A program made the translations under genes and the position numbers. From the NCBI GenBank assembly GCA_029339505.1, contig JAQISU010000081.1, positions 13,179,001 to 13,243,000 of the forward strand: 64,000 bases of DNA. The letters run 5' to 3'. Under the pieces are notes generated by a model that saw only the letters and a program-made list of their open reading frames with translations, had not been told where the DNA came from and ran no database searches. Below, one piece after another: positions 46,400 through 57,449 of the stretch. The first letter of the stretch is position 1. Every line of letters starts with the position of its first letter. Origin of the DNA: Unio delphinus (Eukaryota > Mollusca > Bivalvia > Unionida > Unionidae).

Positions 46400-47937
46400 A
46401 TATATATTTCCAACACCGTAATCTATATGTATTTCCAGCACCGTAATCTATATGTATTTCCAGCACCGTAATCTATATGTATTTCCAGCACCGTATGTGC
46501 AGCACCGTAATCTATATGTATTTGCAGCATTGTATTTCCAATACCGTAATCTATATGTATTTGCAGCATTATATTTTCCAATACCGTAATCTATATGTAT
46601 TTTCCAATACCGTAATCTATATGTATTTTCCAATACCGTAATCTATATGTATTTTCCAATACCGTAATCTATATGTATTTTCCAATACCGTAATCTATAT
46701 GTATTTTCCAATACCGTAATCTATATGTATTTTCCAATACCGTAATCTATATGCATTTTCCAATACCGTAATCTATATGCATTTTCCAATACCGTAATCT
46801 ATATGCATTTTCCAATACCGTAATCTATATGCATTTTCCAATACCGTAATCTATATGCATTTTCCAATACCGTAATCTATATGCATTTTCCAATACCGTA
46901 ATCTATATGCATTTTCCAATACCGTAATCTATATGCATTTTCCAATACCGTAATCTATATGCATTTTCCAATACCGTAATCTATATGCATTTTCCAATAC
47001 CGTAATCTATATGCATTTTCCAATACCGTAATCTATATGCATTTTCCAATACCGTAATCTATATGCATTTTCCAATACCGTAATCTATATGCATTTTCCA
47101 ATACCGTAATCTATATGCATTTTCCAATACCGTAATCTATATGCATTTTCCAATACCGTAATCTGTATGCATTTTCCAATACCGTAATCTGTATGCATTT
47201 TCCAATACCGTAATCTGTATGCATTTTCCAATACCGTAATCTATATGCATTTTCCAATACCGTAATCTATATGCATTTTCCAATACCGTAATCTATATGC
47301 ATTTTCCAATACCGTAATCTATATGCATTTTCCAATACCGTAATCTATATGCATTTTCCAATACCGTAATCTATATGCATTTTCCAATACCGTAATCTAT
47401 ATGCATTTTCCAATACCGTAATCTATATGCATTTTCCAATACCGTAATCTATATGCATTTTCCAATACCGTAATCTATATGCATTTTCCAATACCGTAAT
47501 CTATATGCATTTTCCAATACCGTAATCTATATGCATTTTCCAATACCGTAATCTATATGCATTTTCCAATACCGTAATCTATATGCATTTTCCAATACCG
47601 TAATCTATATGCATTTTCCAATACCGTAATCTATATGCATTTTCCAATACCGTAATCTATATGCATTTTCCAATACCGTAATCTATATGCATTTTCCAAT
47701 ACCGTAATCTATATGCATTTTCCAATACCGTAATCTATATGCATTTTCCAATACCGTAATCTATATGCATTTTCCAATACCGTAATCTATATGCATTTTC
47801 CAATACCGTAATCTATATGCATTTTCCAATACCGTAATCTATATGCATTTTCCTAAACCGTAATCTATATGCATTTTCCTAAACCGTAATCTATATGCAT
47901 TTTCCTATACCGTAATCTATATGCATTTTCCAATATT
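46400..47937. repeat. 26-bp satellite array, more than 50 copies
   Basis: The unit contains CAATACCGTAATCTATATGC and ends ATTTTC. Variant units cluster: CCAGCACCG at the left edge, TATGTATTT (instead of TATGCATTT) to about 46740, three CTGTATGC units near 47165-47220, and CCTAAACCG units at 47850-47890. The core is nearly identical from unit to unit. Confidence 0.98.
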
Positions 47938-48109
47938 GCACCTTACACTGATACAATTGTTTTTCAAAAAATTAGAAAGAAAGGCAGTAAGAAAAAAAGT
48001 ACTAAACGTTTTTGATTCATCCATACCTATTTCAGAAACTGTCAAATGCAATTACAAACATGATTTTGAAAGATTAACTTTCATTAGTTTAGAATCTACC
48101 CAAAGAAGA

Positions 48110-48890
48110 AGAAAATACAACATAACACACAAGAGAGAATGCGCTTGTATAACCAGCGACATCCCTACAAAAATCACAAGTCTCTAATTTTCACCCCCAC
48201 CCCTTCACTCCGCATGTATGAAAGTATGTATGCAGGTATTTATGTACATGTTTATATATGTTTGTGTCCGCTATGTATAGACCTATAAAGTCGTAACACG
48301 GAAGAGAGAATGGCCTTTGGAACAAGCGACATCGCTGCAAAAAAAACCGTTTGTCTGAACTTTTCACCCCCCACCCATTTAATCGGTATCATGCGCCATC
48401 TCAATGATATAAATGTATGTATACATGTTTGTATGCATGTATGTGGCTGCCATTATATCGACGATCGTGCGCTGAAAAATGGCGCTAAACCCTACAAGAA
48501 CAACTTACATAAATACATACATTCAAAAGAATATTATTCAAATCAATTTTACGGTATTAACACATAAGAGAGAATGCGCTTGTATAATCAGCGACAACCC
48601 TACAAAACCACATTCGCCTCTAATTTTCTCCTGCACCCCTTCACTACGCGACATGGCCTTTCTGTTTCGCATGTGTGTATGTATGCATGTATTTATGTAT
48701 GTTTTTACATATGTATGTGGCCGCTATTTATAGACTAATAAAGTCGTAATACATAAGAGATAATGCGCTTTATAACAAGCGATATCCATGTAAAAATACC
48801 GTTTGCATGGAATTTTCACACCCACCATTTTAGTCAGCATCATGGGATAACTCTTTGACATTTATGTACATATGTTTGTACGCATGTATA
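48110..48890. repeat. Tandem repeat of about 180 bp, four units, one split by a SINE fragment
   Basis: Units begin with CACAAGAGAGAATGCGCTTG or variants at about 48128, 48303, 48565 and 48745. Each has a (TATG)n-rich segment and ends near ATAAAGTCGTAA. A family-B SINE fragment at 48440-48505 interrupts the second unit. Confidence 0.85.
48440..48505 (+). mobile_element. SINE family B fragment
   Basis: Contains GTGCGCTGAAAAATGGCGCT followed by AAACCCTACAAGAACAAC, the 3' end of the family. Confidence 0.75.
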
Positions 48891-49079
48891 TATATTTATT
48901 TATTTATTTGCAACAACTGATACATAAAAATGTTAATCTTTCGTACCAGCATCATTTTGTCTTTTCTGACTTATTCTATTTCATGATGAAAACGTAGACG
49001 AAGAAATAAAATTTGAATGCAGCTGCATTTAACTCGCCATTACTTTTCTTTCTTTTTATGTCTAATAAAAATTCAGTAA

Positions 49080-50170
49080 TTGCAGCAACTCTAATACAGC
49101 CAATTTTGCGCACTACAAACATTGATATTAGCATTCATTGTCTTAATCGCACGGACGAACGAACGGTCCTATGTTGATGTTTTCACTGCCAGATGCGTCA
49201 CTTCGTGCCCGATCTGACCATGTATGGCATGTCACAGTAGACCGAAGCACTTAGGAGAAAACTCGAATATAGCCAAGTCGCGCACTGCAAACATGGATGG
49301 TAGCATTCATTTTCTTCCTTGCACGGACGATCGAACGGACGCGGCGATTTCATATCTCCTAACAACGTTAGACTTCCTTTGGAATGACCTACATGTATCT
49401 ACGCTCTGTCGCACTTTAATCGACCAAGCGCGGCCGAAAGTGCTTTTCTGCAGCGCACGCAAGAACGGACGAACACAATGCAACGCCATTGGCACCCACC
49501 GACGCGTCTCCTTCCGCCCGATCTTTTGACCGATGATTATAACTCCAGCCGTCCTAGAGATAATTTTTTAAGGCACATTTGCTGTTTATCATTGGAGAGG
49601 GGGGGGGGGCCAAAAACTGCTTTTCTTATGATTTCGGATGAACGAACGACGCGAAGAACCTGCAAAAATTATTTTAGACTCCTCTCGTCAAGCCCTATCT
49701 ACTTCCACCTTACACATGCGTATCGAGTAAGGTGTTTGGACAGGGGGAAAATCGCCTATTGTCGGCGCTTCCAGCCAAATGACCTTAAACCGGAAAATTT
49801 TCAACCTCGTACGGAGGAACAGACGGAGCTATGTCAGTGCGGATTTCACTGCCAGCTGCCTTTCTTTAGGTTCTACACGACAGTAGCTGACACTTTAAAT
49901 TCGCCCTTGTGGTTTACTCAAAATGAATTATAAAGCTTCCTACCCTGACATGTTCAAAACTGCTCTTCTACAACGTACGGACGAGAATATTTGAATGCAG
50001 TTTTCACCGACAGCTGCCTCTCATCAAGTCCTATAGTTCGTACTTTGATATAACCTTTGTACTTTCCGAGAAATGTGCAGTTAAGCAATATTTTTCTCAC
50101 GCTACCGACTTTGCACCGGCACAATGAACGAACGCTATTAGGACGGCAATGGAAGAATTCCGCACACACC
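49080..50170. repeat. Dispersed repeat of about 1 kb, copy 2
   Basis: Second copy of the repeat at 44380-45310, same order and orientation. The first part (GCGCACTACAAACATTGATA... and GCGCACTGCAAACATGGATG...) is itself duplicated. A partial third copy with AAGATTACAGACGAACGGAC is at 50985-51180. Confidence 0.8.
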
Positions 50171-50215
50171 ACAAAATTTCAATCATTAATAATGTCTTAA
50201 CACTGCACAAGTCTA

Positions 50216-50216
<1 letters not shown>

Positions 50217-50272
<56 letters not shown>
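50217..50272. repeat. (GT)n microsatellite
   Basis: About 28 GT units. Confidence 0.97.
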
Positions 50273-50274
<2 letters not shown>

Positions 50275-50384
50275 GATTGATGGAGAAAAGTAGGGATAGA
50301 TTTGGAAAAATTACAAAATACAACAAACAGACAAATTGTGGTCTAAAACTCTCTCCGTTAAGGATCACTGACATCTCCCCCCTG

Positions 50385-50570
50385 TCTGGGTGGCTTCGAG
50401 TCTTAGATGCGGCTAATATAGTTATGTGACAAAGCTTGCCAGTAGCTTCTCGTCGGTCGGTGGTTCTTTCCGGGGATTTTCCTGGGTTCTTCCTCCATAA
50501 ATAATACTGGCCGCTATGTATAGCCTATCGTGTGCTGAAAAACCCTACAACAACAACAACACATGCATAC
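50385..50570 (+). mobile_element. SINE family B (5'-truncated)
   Basis: Box B-like GGCTTCGAGTCTTAGA, body with AAGCTTGCCAGTAGCTTCTC and an ACAACAACAACAAC tail. Confidence 0.85.
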
Positions 50571-50834
50571 ATCATTGTCTCCTCTCCAATGGCAGCGATA
50601 TTTTTTTAAGATCAGGTGTGCTTCACTAAAAATAGAGCTACTGCTTCTCAAGGCCGAGCTTTCGATGGATAGTACTTTAAGATGATGTTAGTTTTAATTT
50701 GTAACAGGTGTGTTCTGCTGAAGCTAAACTATCGCACGCGCAGCATGTATTTAACAGCTCCAAATATGGCTTCATCATTAAACAGAATTAGTCGATATGA
50801 CAAATGCAAATGCATGTATGTATGTATTTAGTTA

Positions 50835-50960
50835 ATGCTCTTGTAGGATTTAACACCATTTTGCAGCACACGATAGGCTATACATGTCGGCCTGTAGTAA
50901 TGGTGGAGGAAGAACCCGGACCCCCACCCACTCACCCGAAAGAATCACCGGTATTTTCAT
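50835..50960 (-). mobile_element. SINE family B 3' half (minus strand)
   Basis: Plus-strand reading GTAGGATTTAACACCATTTT then GCAGCACACGATAGGCTAT matches the tail half of the family in reverse. Confidence 0.8.
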
Positions 50961-51516
50961 GTTACGATGTTTTTTTTTTCTTCAAACATCGTTTTCTTAA
51001 GATTACAGACGAACGGACGTTACCGTGGGTTTTTTTTTATTTCCAGACGCGACTTTTCAAGCCCTATCTACTGGTAGTTTGCATGTGCTGTGCGCGGCTC
51101 ATTTTGGCGCTTTCAGCGAATTGCCCTTCCCGCAAACGGTTTCCTTCCTCTTACGAACGAACGAACGGAGCTAATTCCACTGCTACTTGTGTATGGTCCA
51201 GGTCGGTACGAACCTAGGTCGCACTTCAAGATATCCCATTTGTATGCTATATTGTATATATGCCATGTTGTGTGCATGTAGGTACTGTGCTCTATTGCAT
51301 GTATCCAGTATGTTTAGCAGGTGGGATTAGCACATGAGCAGCAAGAAGGGTGAACACACCAAAACTAATTCAGACAAAACTAAAAAAAAATGTCAGTTTC
51401 GGTTTCAACCGAAGTTTATCTTTGTCAACCAACACTGTTGCGAAATCGAAAATACAGAAATTACCTCTGTTGTCGTGGTTTTGTTAGCTGCTACAATTAA
51501 ATCATATATAACAATA

Positions 51517-52090
51517 ATGGTAGGAGAATCGTTAACAACTAGACTAGCTCGAGAGCAATTAGAGGCAATAAAAAGATTTATCCCCGTGAGAAATTCTTTC
51601 TGAAAAAACCTTCAACAGCCACAGGAAGCTTAAGTCGATTTTGCAACAGGTGCTGAACAATTATTCAAACCTGTTACTACAACTACTAAAGAGGTTATAT
51701 ATGGAAAAGAAGGACAAGAAATAATGATTGGTGTTATTCCTAAGCTTGAAAAAAAAAGCAAAATAAACTAAACAAACATCAGAACCGTTACAAAATCTTC
51801 CTGGGTCAGCAAGATTTCAATCCGGTCCGAAAAAAACCGATGAAGAAATAGTCGAGGAATTACGAAATAAATTTACTGAGGAGGCTTTAGCATATATCGA
51901 TAAAACTAATTTGAAACATTTTATCGAACTTGTAGTTACGTGTCACGAAGATAAAAAAAGAATGTTGAAAACAGGGCGTGAAAAATATATTAGAGATATG
52001 CAACACTGGATTGATGTAGTTTATAAAATTAAAACTAAAACTAGTCGAGTTGATACAAAAAGTGAATTAACATATATCTGGATGATATAT
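51517..52090 (+). pseudogene. Virus-like structural or accessory protein, broken, block B
   Basis: Starts near MVGESLTTRLAREQLEAI, continues KRFIPVRN; after a stop and frame change, FATGAEQLFKPVTTTTKEV, GVIPKLEKK; after another frameshift, a long charged stretch with DEEIVEELRNKF and HFIELVVTCHEDKKRML (51840-51965). No enzymatic motif. It lies directly before the PLA2-like remnant. I recall similar charged proteins next to capsid genes in invertebrate virus-like elements, but that is memory, not a search. Confidence 0.55.
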
Positions 52091-52189
52091 CTCGCGATGC
52101 GCAAGGGGCAACTGGTGTTACCGGTGATGCATTTTCTCATTATGGAACTCACGGTAGTGGTCATGTTACCTGTCATAATAATATTCTCT

Positions 52190-52365
52190 CCGATAAAGCA
52201 CGATTAGAAATTCTCATATGGGGTAAACGAGCTGGAAATAACTCACTGGAAATAATTAATGAAGCAGCTAATATCTACCGACGACTATATGAAGGTGGTA
52301 TCACGAATATCGGTGAATATCGAGAATTAATCGATGAACTCGTTGATGATTATCACAGTGACTAA
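52190..52365 (+). pseudogene. C-terminal remnant of the PLA2-like virion protein, block B
   Basis: GKRAGNNSLEIINEAANIYR and YRELIDELVDD match the end of the block A protein (42290-42450). The zinc ribbon, the Ca-loop and the His-Asp active pair are missing, replaced upstream by an unrelated Gly/Thr-rich stretch (GATGVTGDAFSHYGTHGSG). Confidence 0.7.
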
Positions 52366-52463
52366 TGTCACCGGTGATTGATTGTCCGTGACAATTAGTC
52401 ATGTGATTAGATAAATAATAATTACATAAGATGATCATACACGACAACCACAACAAACCAACC

Positions 52464-52868
52464 ATGGCCTACGTAGTAAATTCACGATTGCCTTATTATT
52501 ATATATGCTATGGAGATGGTCTCGGCGATGTTGTTCAAGGGTTATTGCAAGGATGGCTCCAAAAATAGCAAAAATCGCAAAACAATTATAGATGAAAAGC
52601 TATTGATGTTATTCGTGATAAGGGTATTAGCGCTGTTGGTGATGTTGCCGGTAAAGCATTTTCCGCGGCCAAAGAAAAACTAATCAAGCTGATACGACGA
52701 CGAAAAAACCCACCACTGGGAAATCTACCATCTACGGAGATTATGCATGCGAGTGATAGGAAAAAAAAATAAACAGCACGGTTGATCAAAAAATAGCAGA
52801 GCGAATAAATGATGGATTTGATGCTCAGGGAAATATCATTGCAAAAATGATAGCGAAAGTGGCCTGAC
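52464..52868 (+). pseudogene. Minor virion/core-like protein, broken, block B
   Basis: Begins MAYVVNSRLPYYY, then YGDGLGD, and, after a frameshift and a stop, KAIDVIRDKGISAVGDVAGK, AFSAAKEKLIKLIRRRKN and PSTEIMHAS. Matches block A 42553-42997. More of the basic C-terminal domain survives here than in block A. Confidence 0.65.
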
Positions 52869-52894
52869 AAAGTCCTCGAGATCGCGATTTAGAC

Positions 52895-53937
52895 ATAGTT
52901 GCCAACCCCCGAATGCAAAAATACTGATTACTTGTGACAAAAATACTGATTTTTAAATTTCAATGTATATGTATCGATTTACAACATATACAACCATCAG
53001 TAAAGTTGGACAGTGCCTTACATAATTATTTAATGTCAAAGATGCACATGTTGCACATTTGTACCTTCTGGAGTTGCACCATGTTCCATATGGGTGCCCA
53101 TTCAAAAGGTGCAAGAGTGCAACCCACTCAAACACGAGCTATTTATAGGAGCCCTTTCCACGCCTCGTTTCTTTTTTACTCATTAATTCCAATATACCAA
53201 CTTTCATTGATTATCTCAATTCTGAGATTTTCTTTTTGAAATGTTTTCGTTCAAGCATAAGAATTATCTTTTGCGATTTTAATGTCTGAAAAAGGTTAAT
53301 TTCTAAAAGAAATTTAAAAAGCAAATTTCGATCGATCTACATTAAGGTTCTCTCTGTCATTTATCTACGTCGTAAGTTCAGGCTGAGTTGTGTGTGATGA
53401 AGCAGGAAGCTGAAGTTTATTAGCTTTTTCGTGCTCTTACATTTCATGGGCGGCTCCGTGCCAAATAGTGAAATCATGTTACAAAATTTACAAAACGTCA
53501 ATTTTTCTCATTTACTATATGGTTTCACAAATCTATACAAGCCGGCATAAATATCCTTCCAGTTATCTCCTATTTCTCCTGGAGAAAATTCTGAATATTC
53601 TGCCTTCCAATTTATCATAATTAGAAGCTGAATATTACGAAGACTAGATACAGCAACAGCGGTAACTATTGCGAAATCCAATATGGCGGATAACGACAGG
53701 CCTGGTAGCCTCGATTTCGAATGAACCGATCGTATTGTAAAACTGTATTCGTATATACATGTGATATATTCTGTATAACAAGAACCGAGAGCGCGTTCTA
53801 AATTGACAATTCCAAAGAAATTGTATTATTATTTTTTAATTAAAAAACGTAATGTTTGGACACAAAAAACGTACACCCGTATTCAGGTCCAAAATACGGG
53901 ACAAATACGGAAAAAACAGGACAGTTGGCAGCTTTGT
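52895..53937. mobile_element. Non-autonomous DNA transposon inside viral block B
   Basis: Ends are inverted: CATAGTTGCCAAC at the left and, reversed, CAAAGCTGCCAAC at the right. TTTAGA occurs on both sides, and the uninterrupted block A sequence has a single ATTTAGATC at this point. About 1.04 kb, no transposase frame. A 110-base piece of the same element is at 54945-55052. Confidence 0.8.
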
Positions 53938-53961
53938 TTAGATCGAGAAATATAGAATAAA

Positions 53962-54720
53962 ATGTTCAAATCTTCACCCGACATAGGATTGGATATGGAT
54001 GCCCCAGTGCACGAAGATGATTCTCTAAATAATGAACAGTTTTATCCGTATAACGCAATACAACCAAACGAACGAGGGAGAGTCGAACTTCAGGTTCATG
54101 ATACGAGTAAATATTATATACCCGCTGACGCATTTATTGAAGTAGAAGGAGAAACTTGTAACAAATGTTCAAGCTAATACGCCATATGACGCAAATCTCC
54201 GAGTTGGTTTCGTCAATAATGGTATTATGGCATTATTTAGTAGCGCTACATATATGATTGATAATAGAGAGATTGAATCTATTCAGAAAAATGTTGATAT
54301 TGCCACAGCAATAGTGGGGTTAGCGAGATATTCAGATGATTATACAAGATCAGCAGGTCCATCTATGATGTTCGCTAAGGATACTACTAATAATGATGAT
54401 CAAAATCAGTATATTATAAGACAACCGAGAAATCTTGCTGATACTGCTCATGTTGATGCCGAGAATACGATTATTAACAGTAATCCTAATTACAACCTAG
54501 GATTTGCAACACATATATCAATGTTGAAAGGAGATCGTAGATTATTTTTATGCGCGATTCCACTGTCTCATATATTTGGATTTTGTAGAAATGTTAGAAA
54601 AGTTATCTTTGGAGATAAACACACAGTTGTCCTCGTGCGAAAAGGTGATGATAATGATGCGATCTGGCGACATGCTACTGTTCCTGCTGATAAAGTAAAT
54701 ATAGCAAAACTTACACTATG
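53962..54720 (+). pseudogene. Major capsid-like protein, N-terminal part, block B
   Basis: MFKSSPDIGLDMDAP start, RVELQVHDTSKYYIPADAF, then after a frameshift at about 54150 an open stretch with VGLARYSDDYTRSAGPSMMF, NYNLGFATHISMLKGDR, AIPLSHIFGFCRNVRKVIFG and LVRKGDDNDAIW. It stops at about 54720, where a LINE tail interrupts it; the rest is at 56790-57400. Less damaged than block A. Confidence 0.78.
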
Positions 54721-54721
54721 G

Positions 54722-54765
<44 letters not shown>

Positions 54766-54840
54766 TATAATAATAATAATAATAAGGACTTTGTATAGTG
54801 CCTAATCTTTCGAAGCTCTAAGCGCCTTACAGCATCAATA
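54720..54840 (-). mobile_element. L2-like LINE 3' end with (ATT)n tail
   Basis: On the minus strand: GATGCTGTAAGGCGCTTAGA, then CACTATACAAAGTCC and (TTA)n. Matches the 3' end of the LINE at 6970-7035. The (AAT)n tract (54720-54786) is this tail and marks the insertion point in the capsid gene. Confidence 0.8.
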
Positions 54841-54865
54841 ATGATATGACTACACTACAGAACAA

Positions 54866-54945
54866 CACAACCGCTCCGGTGGCCTTGTGGTTAGAGCGTC
54901 CGCCCGGGAAACGGGAGGTAGTCGGTTCGATCCTCGGCCAACTGT
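54866..54945 (+). mobile_element. SINE family A tRNA-like head
   Basis: CTCCGGTGGCCTTGTGGTTA (box A) and GTCGGTTCGATCCTCGG (box B). The body is missing; the DNA-transposon fragment follows at once. Confidence 0.75.
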
Positions 54946-55052
54946 CCAACTTTACTGATGGTTGTATATGTTGTAAATAGATACATATGCATTGAAATTT
55001 AAAAATCAGTATTTTTGTCACAAGTAATCAGTATTTTTGCATTCAGGGGTTG
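54945..55052 (-). mobile_element. Fragment of the ~1.04-kb DNA transposon
   Basis: Reverse complement of the first 110 bases of the element at 52895, down to the GGGGTTGGCA terminus. Confidence 0.85.
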
Positions 55053-55054
55053 GC

Positions 55055-55112
55055 AGTGGTCCGTAACGGACAGCGCTTTAGACTACTCGGCCACTTGGGG
55101 CCCCCGTCTAGT
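55055..55112 (-). mobile_element. SINE family B head fragment
   Basis: GTGGTCCGTAACGGACAGCG and CTTTAGACTACTCGGCCACT match the head of the family in reverse. Confidence 0.8.
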
Positions 55113-56790
55113 GGAGAGAAGGTTGTTGGAAGTGGTAAACATTTGTTCCTTGACATTAGTTTGTTAGTTATCTCGAAGAGCTCTTTGCAGCTGGAACTCT
55201 CCGTGATCTTAGTACTGCAGTGGGATGATTTGGCTAAATGGACTGTTTGTGACGTTCTTCTTAGCGGCTTCGTAGATTTGTTTATGAATAGTGAGTCTGG
55301 TGGAAAGCCAAAACCTCTCTGCTTTTCGGCGATATCAGTTAGCAGTGCAAAGCTGGTCCCTAACACTGAGAGCACTTTTTTTTTTATTGATACTCTGCAT
55401 TTGGTGGCTGGGGCATGTTTTTCAAGCCATGAACGCAGGCAGTTATCAAGTTGTTCCGCTGTTGGATGTAAGAAAGTTGTTAGGTTTTCTTGGATGTCAT
55501 GCATGAATTTGGTTCTATTTATCAAACGGAGGTTTCTCCTAGTAGCAAATAGAGGTGGAGGGTTAAGGACTGATACGTCGAGATGGCATACAATGCAGAG
55601 GTGATCCGATGCAGGTTCGTGGGATACAAGGGTGGATTGCAGAATATTATCATCAGGTCTATAAAGAAACCAGTCTAAAATGTGACCAAGTTGATGGGTA
55701 GGTTGGTTAACTGACTGTTTAAGATTGAAAACATGAATTGAATCTAGGAGTATTGACATGTATGGTTTACCAGGACAGTCAAAGTGAAAGTTGAAATCTC
55801 CAAGAATAATTAGGTTGCCACCTATCGAATTTCCATACTCTAGAAGATTTGGAAACTGCTCCAAAAAAGAGAGATTCAGTCAGCTTGTTTTTTTTTTCTA
55901 CTTGGAGGAGGACGGTAAAGACAGGAAAAATGGACTTACCTTTGTTCCAGTGTGAGCGTTGTTTGGACTAGTTCAAACGATGTGTGGCAGAAATTGAAGG
56001 TTGTATTGTACTTAAGGCATTTGATCATGGAATTCTTTGTAATTACAGCAATTCCACCTCCGCGAGAGTTGCGGGGGAAAGACTTGATGGAATAATCGCT
56101 GGGTGTTAAATCCACACATAGATTCATCACCTGCGGAATGTAACCAAGTTTCTGTCAGGATGAAGACGTCAATATTCTGTCATTGATAAAATTAACAATT
56201 TCTGTGCGCTTTTCCGGTGATCCTACTGATTGAGCGTTGAATAATGCAATATGTAGTGGTATTCCTGGGACAGTTGAAACAACGGTTGACGATTTAAGAG
56301 GAATTTAAACCAGGTTATTAAATTTAACGGCAGAATTTTTAAGTTGTTTATCCATTACGGGCGAAAATATAGATAACTGGAATTCTTCTTCCTGTTCTAC
56401 GCTGTCCCACTTTGAAAGAACGTTTCTTTTTTCCTTCCATTGACATTTAAGAAATGATGAATGTATTCCCAGTTCGTTTAGTCTTGAGCACAATGTAGTA
56501 TCTAGAATCATGGTGTGGTCATTTAATCCAATCTGTCGTATTGTAAGCGGTCACGCGACGGCGGTTTATTAAAAAACAAATGACTTCTTAACACTGGGAC
56601 AAAACAGCTGAGAAAAATTCTAATTGTTCTCGTTTCCAAAACAAGGAGATGAATTAACACATACGAACGGAACAGCCAATGCATGATGAAACACAATAAT
56701 GTAGACGATGAACAAGCACAAAAAATAGCAAAAAAGTCGGAAGAGCCTATCTCGAGCAGTTAAGCGATGGCGGCTATCTTTCCGGAAGTC
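55060..56790 (-). mobile_element. L2/CR1-like LINE copy 2, 5' half, inserted in the capsid gene
   Basis: Minus strand 55864-55043 is one open frame of 273 codons: endonuclease C-half with ILGDFNFHFDCPGKPYMS, QPTHQLGHILDWFLYRPDDN and SDHLCIVCHLD, then the linker LINRTKFMHDIQENLTTF. Further 5' pieces at 56130-55936 (endonuclease N-half, SRGGGIAVITKN) and 56511-56305. The RT and C-terminal domains are missing, replaced by SINE and transposon fragments, but the LINE 3' end survives at 54720-54840. Same family as 3540-7035, and better preserved. Confidence 0.88.
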
Positions 56791-57400
56791 CCACAATGAC
56801 TCCATCACTCGTCGCAAATAAGAAATTACTATCATTTATGAATGTAGGTGGTAAATCGTTACTGTCATGGCTAATAGCATCAACAGCTAGTCTGCAGAGT
56901 CGCAATAATGGAGATTTTTCATGGCATGTTACATCCAATAGGTGATTTTCTGCGCCTCGACACATAATTATTGCATTCCAGGATGTTGTGAGATTAAATT
57001 CTCAGGAGCACAGCCATATGATATTTGATCAATTGGATGTTAACCAAATCTCGTTAAGAATAAACGGTCAACAGGAACCATCTGTGAATATTTTACTTAA
57101 TTACGAACAAAATCAAATAGCGCGCATATGATCGTTTGCTGACATTTATAGCACGTGATCAAAATGTAAATACCGGTCTACAAATATCACAACTAGATTT
57201 TAAAACTATATATATCCGATTTATTACTTTTCACTAGAACATCTAGACTTAACTAAACAATCCGTCATTGACGTATACATCGACGCTCGTGTAACCAATC
57301 CTCCTGCTGGTGGTGGTAATTACATAGCAATTGCCGTCATTCTCAGTGACAAATCAATGCTACTCGAAATGTGTTGGTGGACGAATGAGTGTAGTTGATG
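56790..57400 (+). pseudogene. Major capsid-like protein, C-terminal part, block B
   Basis: Resumes with KKLLSFMNVGGKSLLSWL, then SHMIFDQLDVNQISLRINGQ; after a stop at about 57130 and frame changes, LDLTKQSVIDVYIDA and YIAIAVILSDKSMLLEM near 57360. Block A lacks everything after 44158, so this is the only copy of the C-terminus in the window. Confidence 0.75.
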
Positions 57401-57449
57401 CGCCAATAGAACAAATGTAGACAATTAGATCAATTTCGTATTAAATAAA

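Noticed and set aside
46400..47937. CRISPR-like array
   Set aside because: Units are 26 bases head-to-tail with no unique spacers, in a eukaryotic context; it is a satellite.
54866..54945. A functional tRNA gene
   Set aside because: Box A and B are present but there is no closed acceptor stem, and the same head occurs in SINE copies.
55050..55604. Plus-strand ORF of 184 codons
   Set aside because: Shadow of the minus-strand LINE endonuclease frame, which has the GDFN and SDH motifs.
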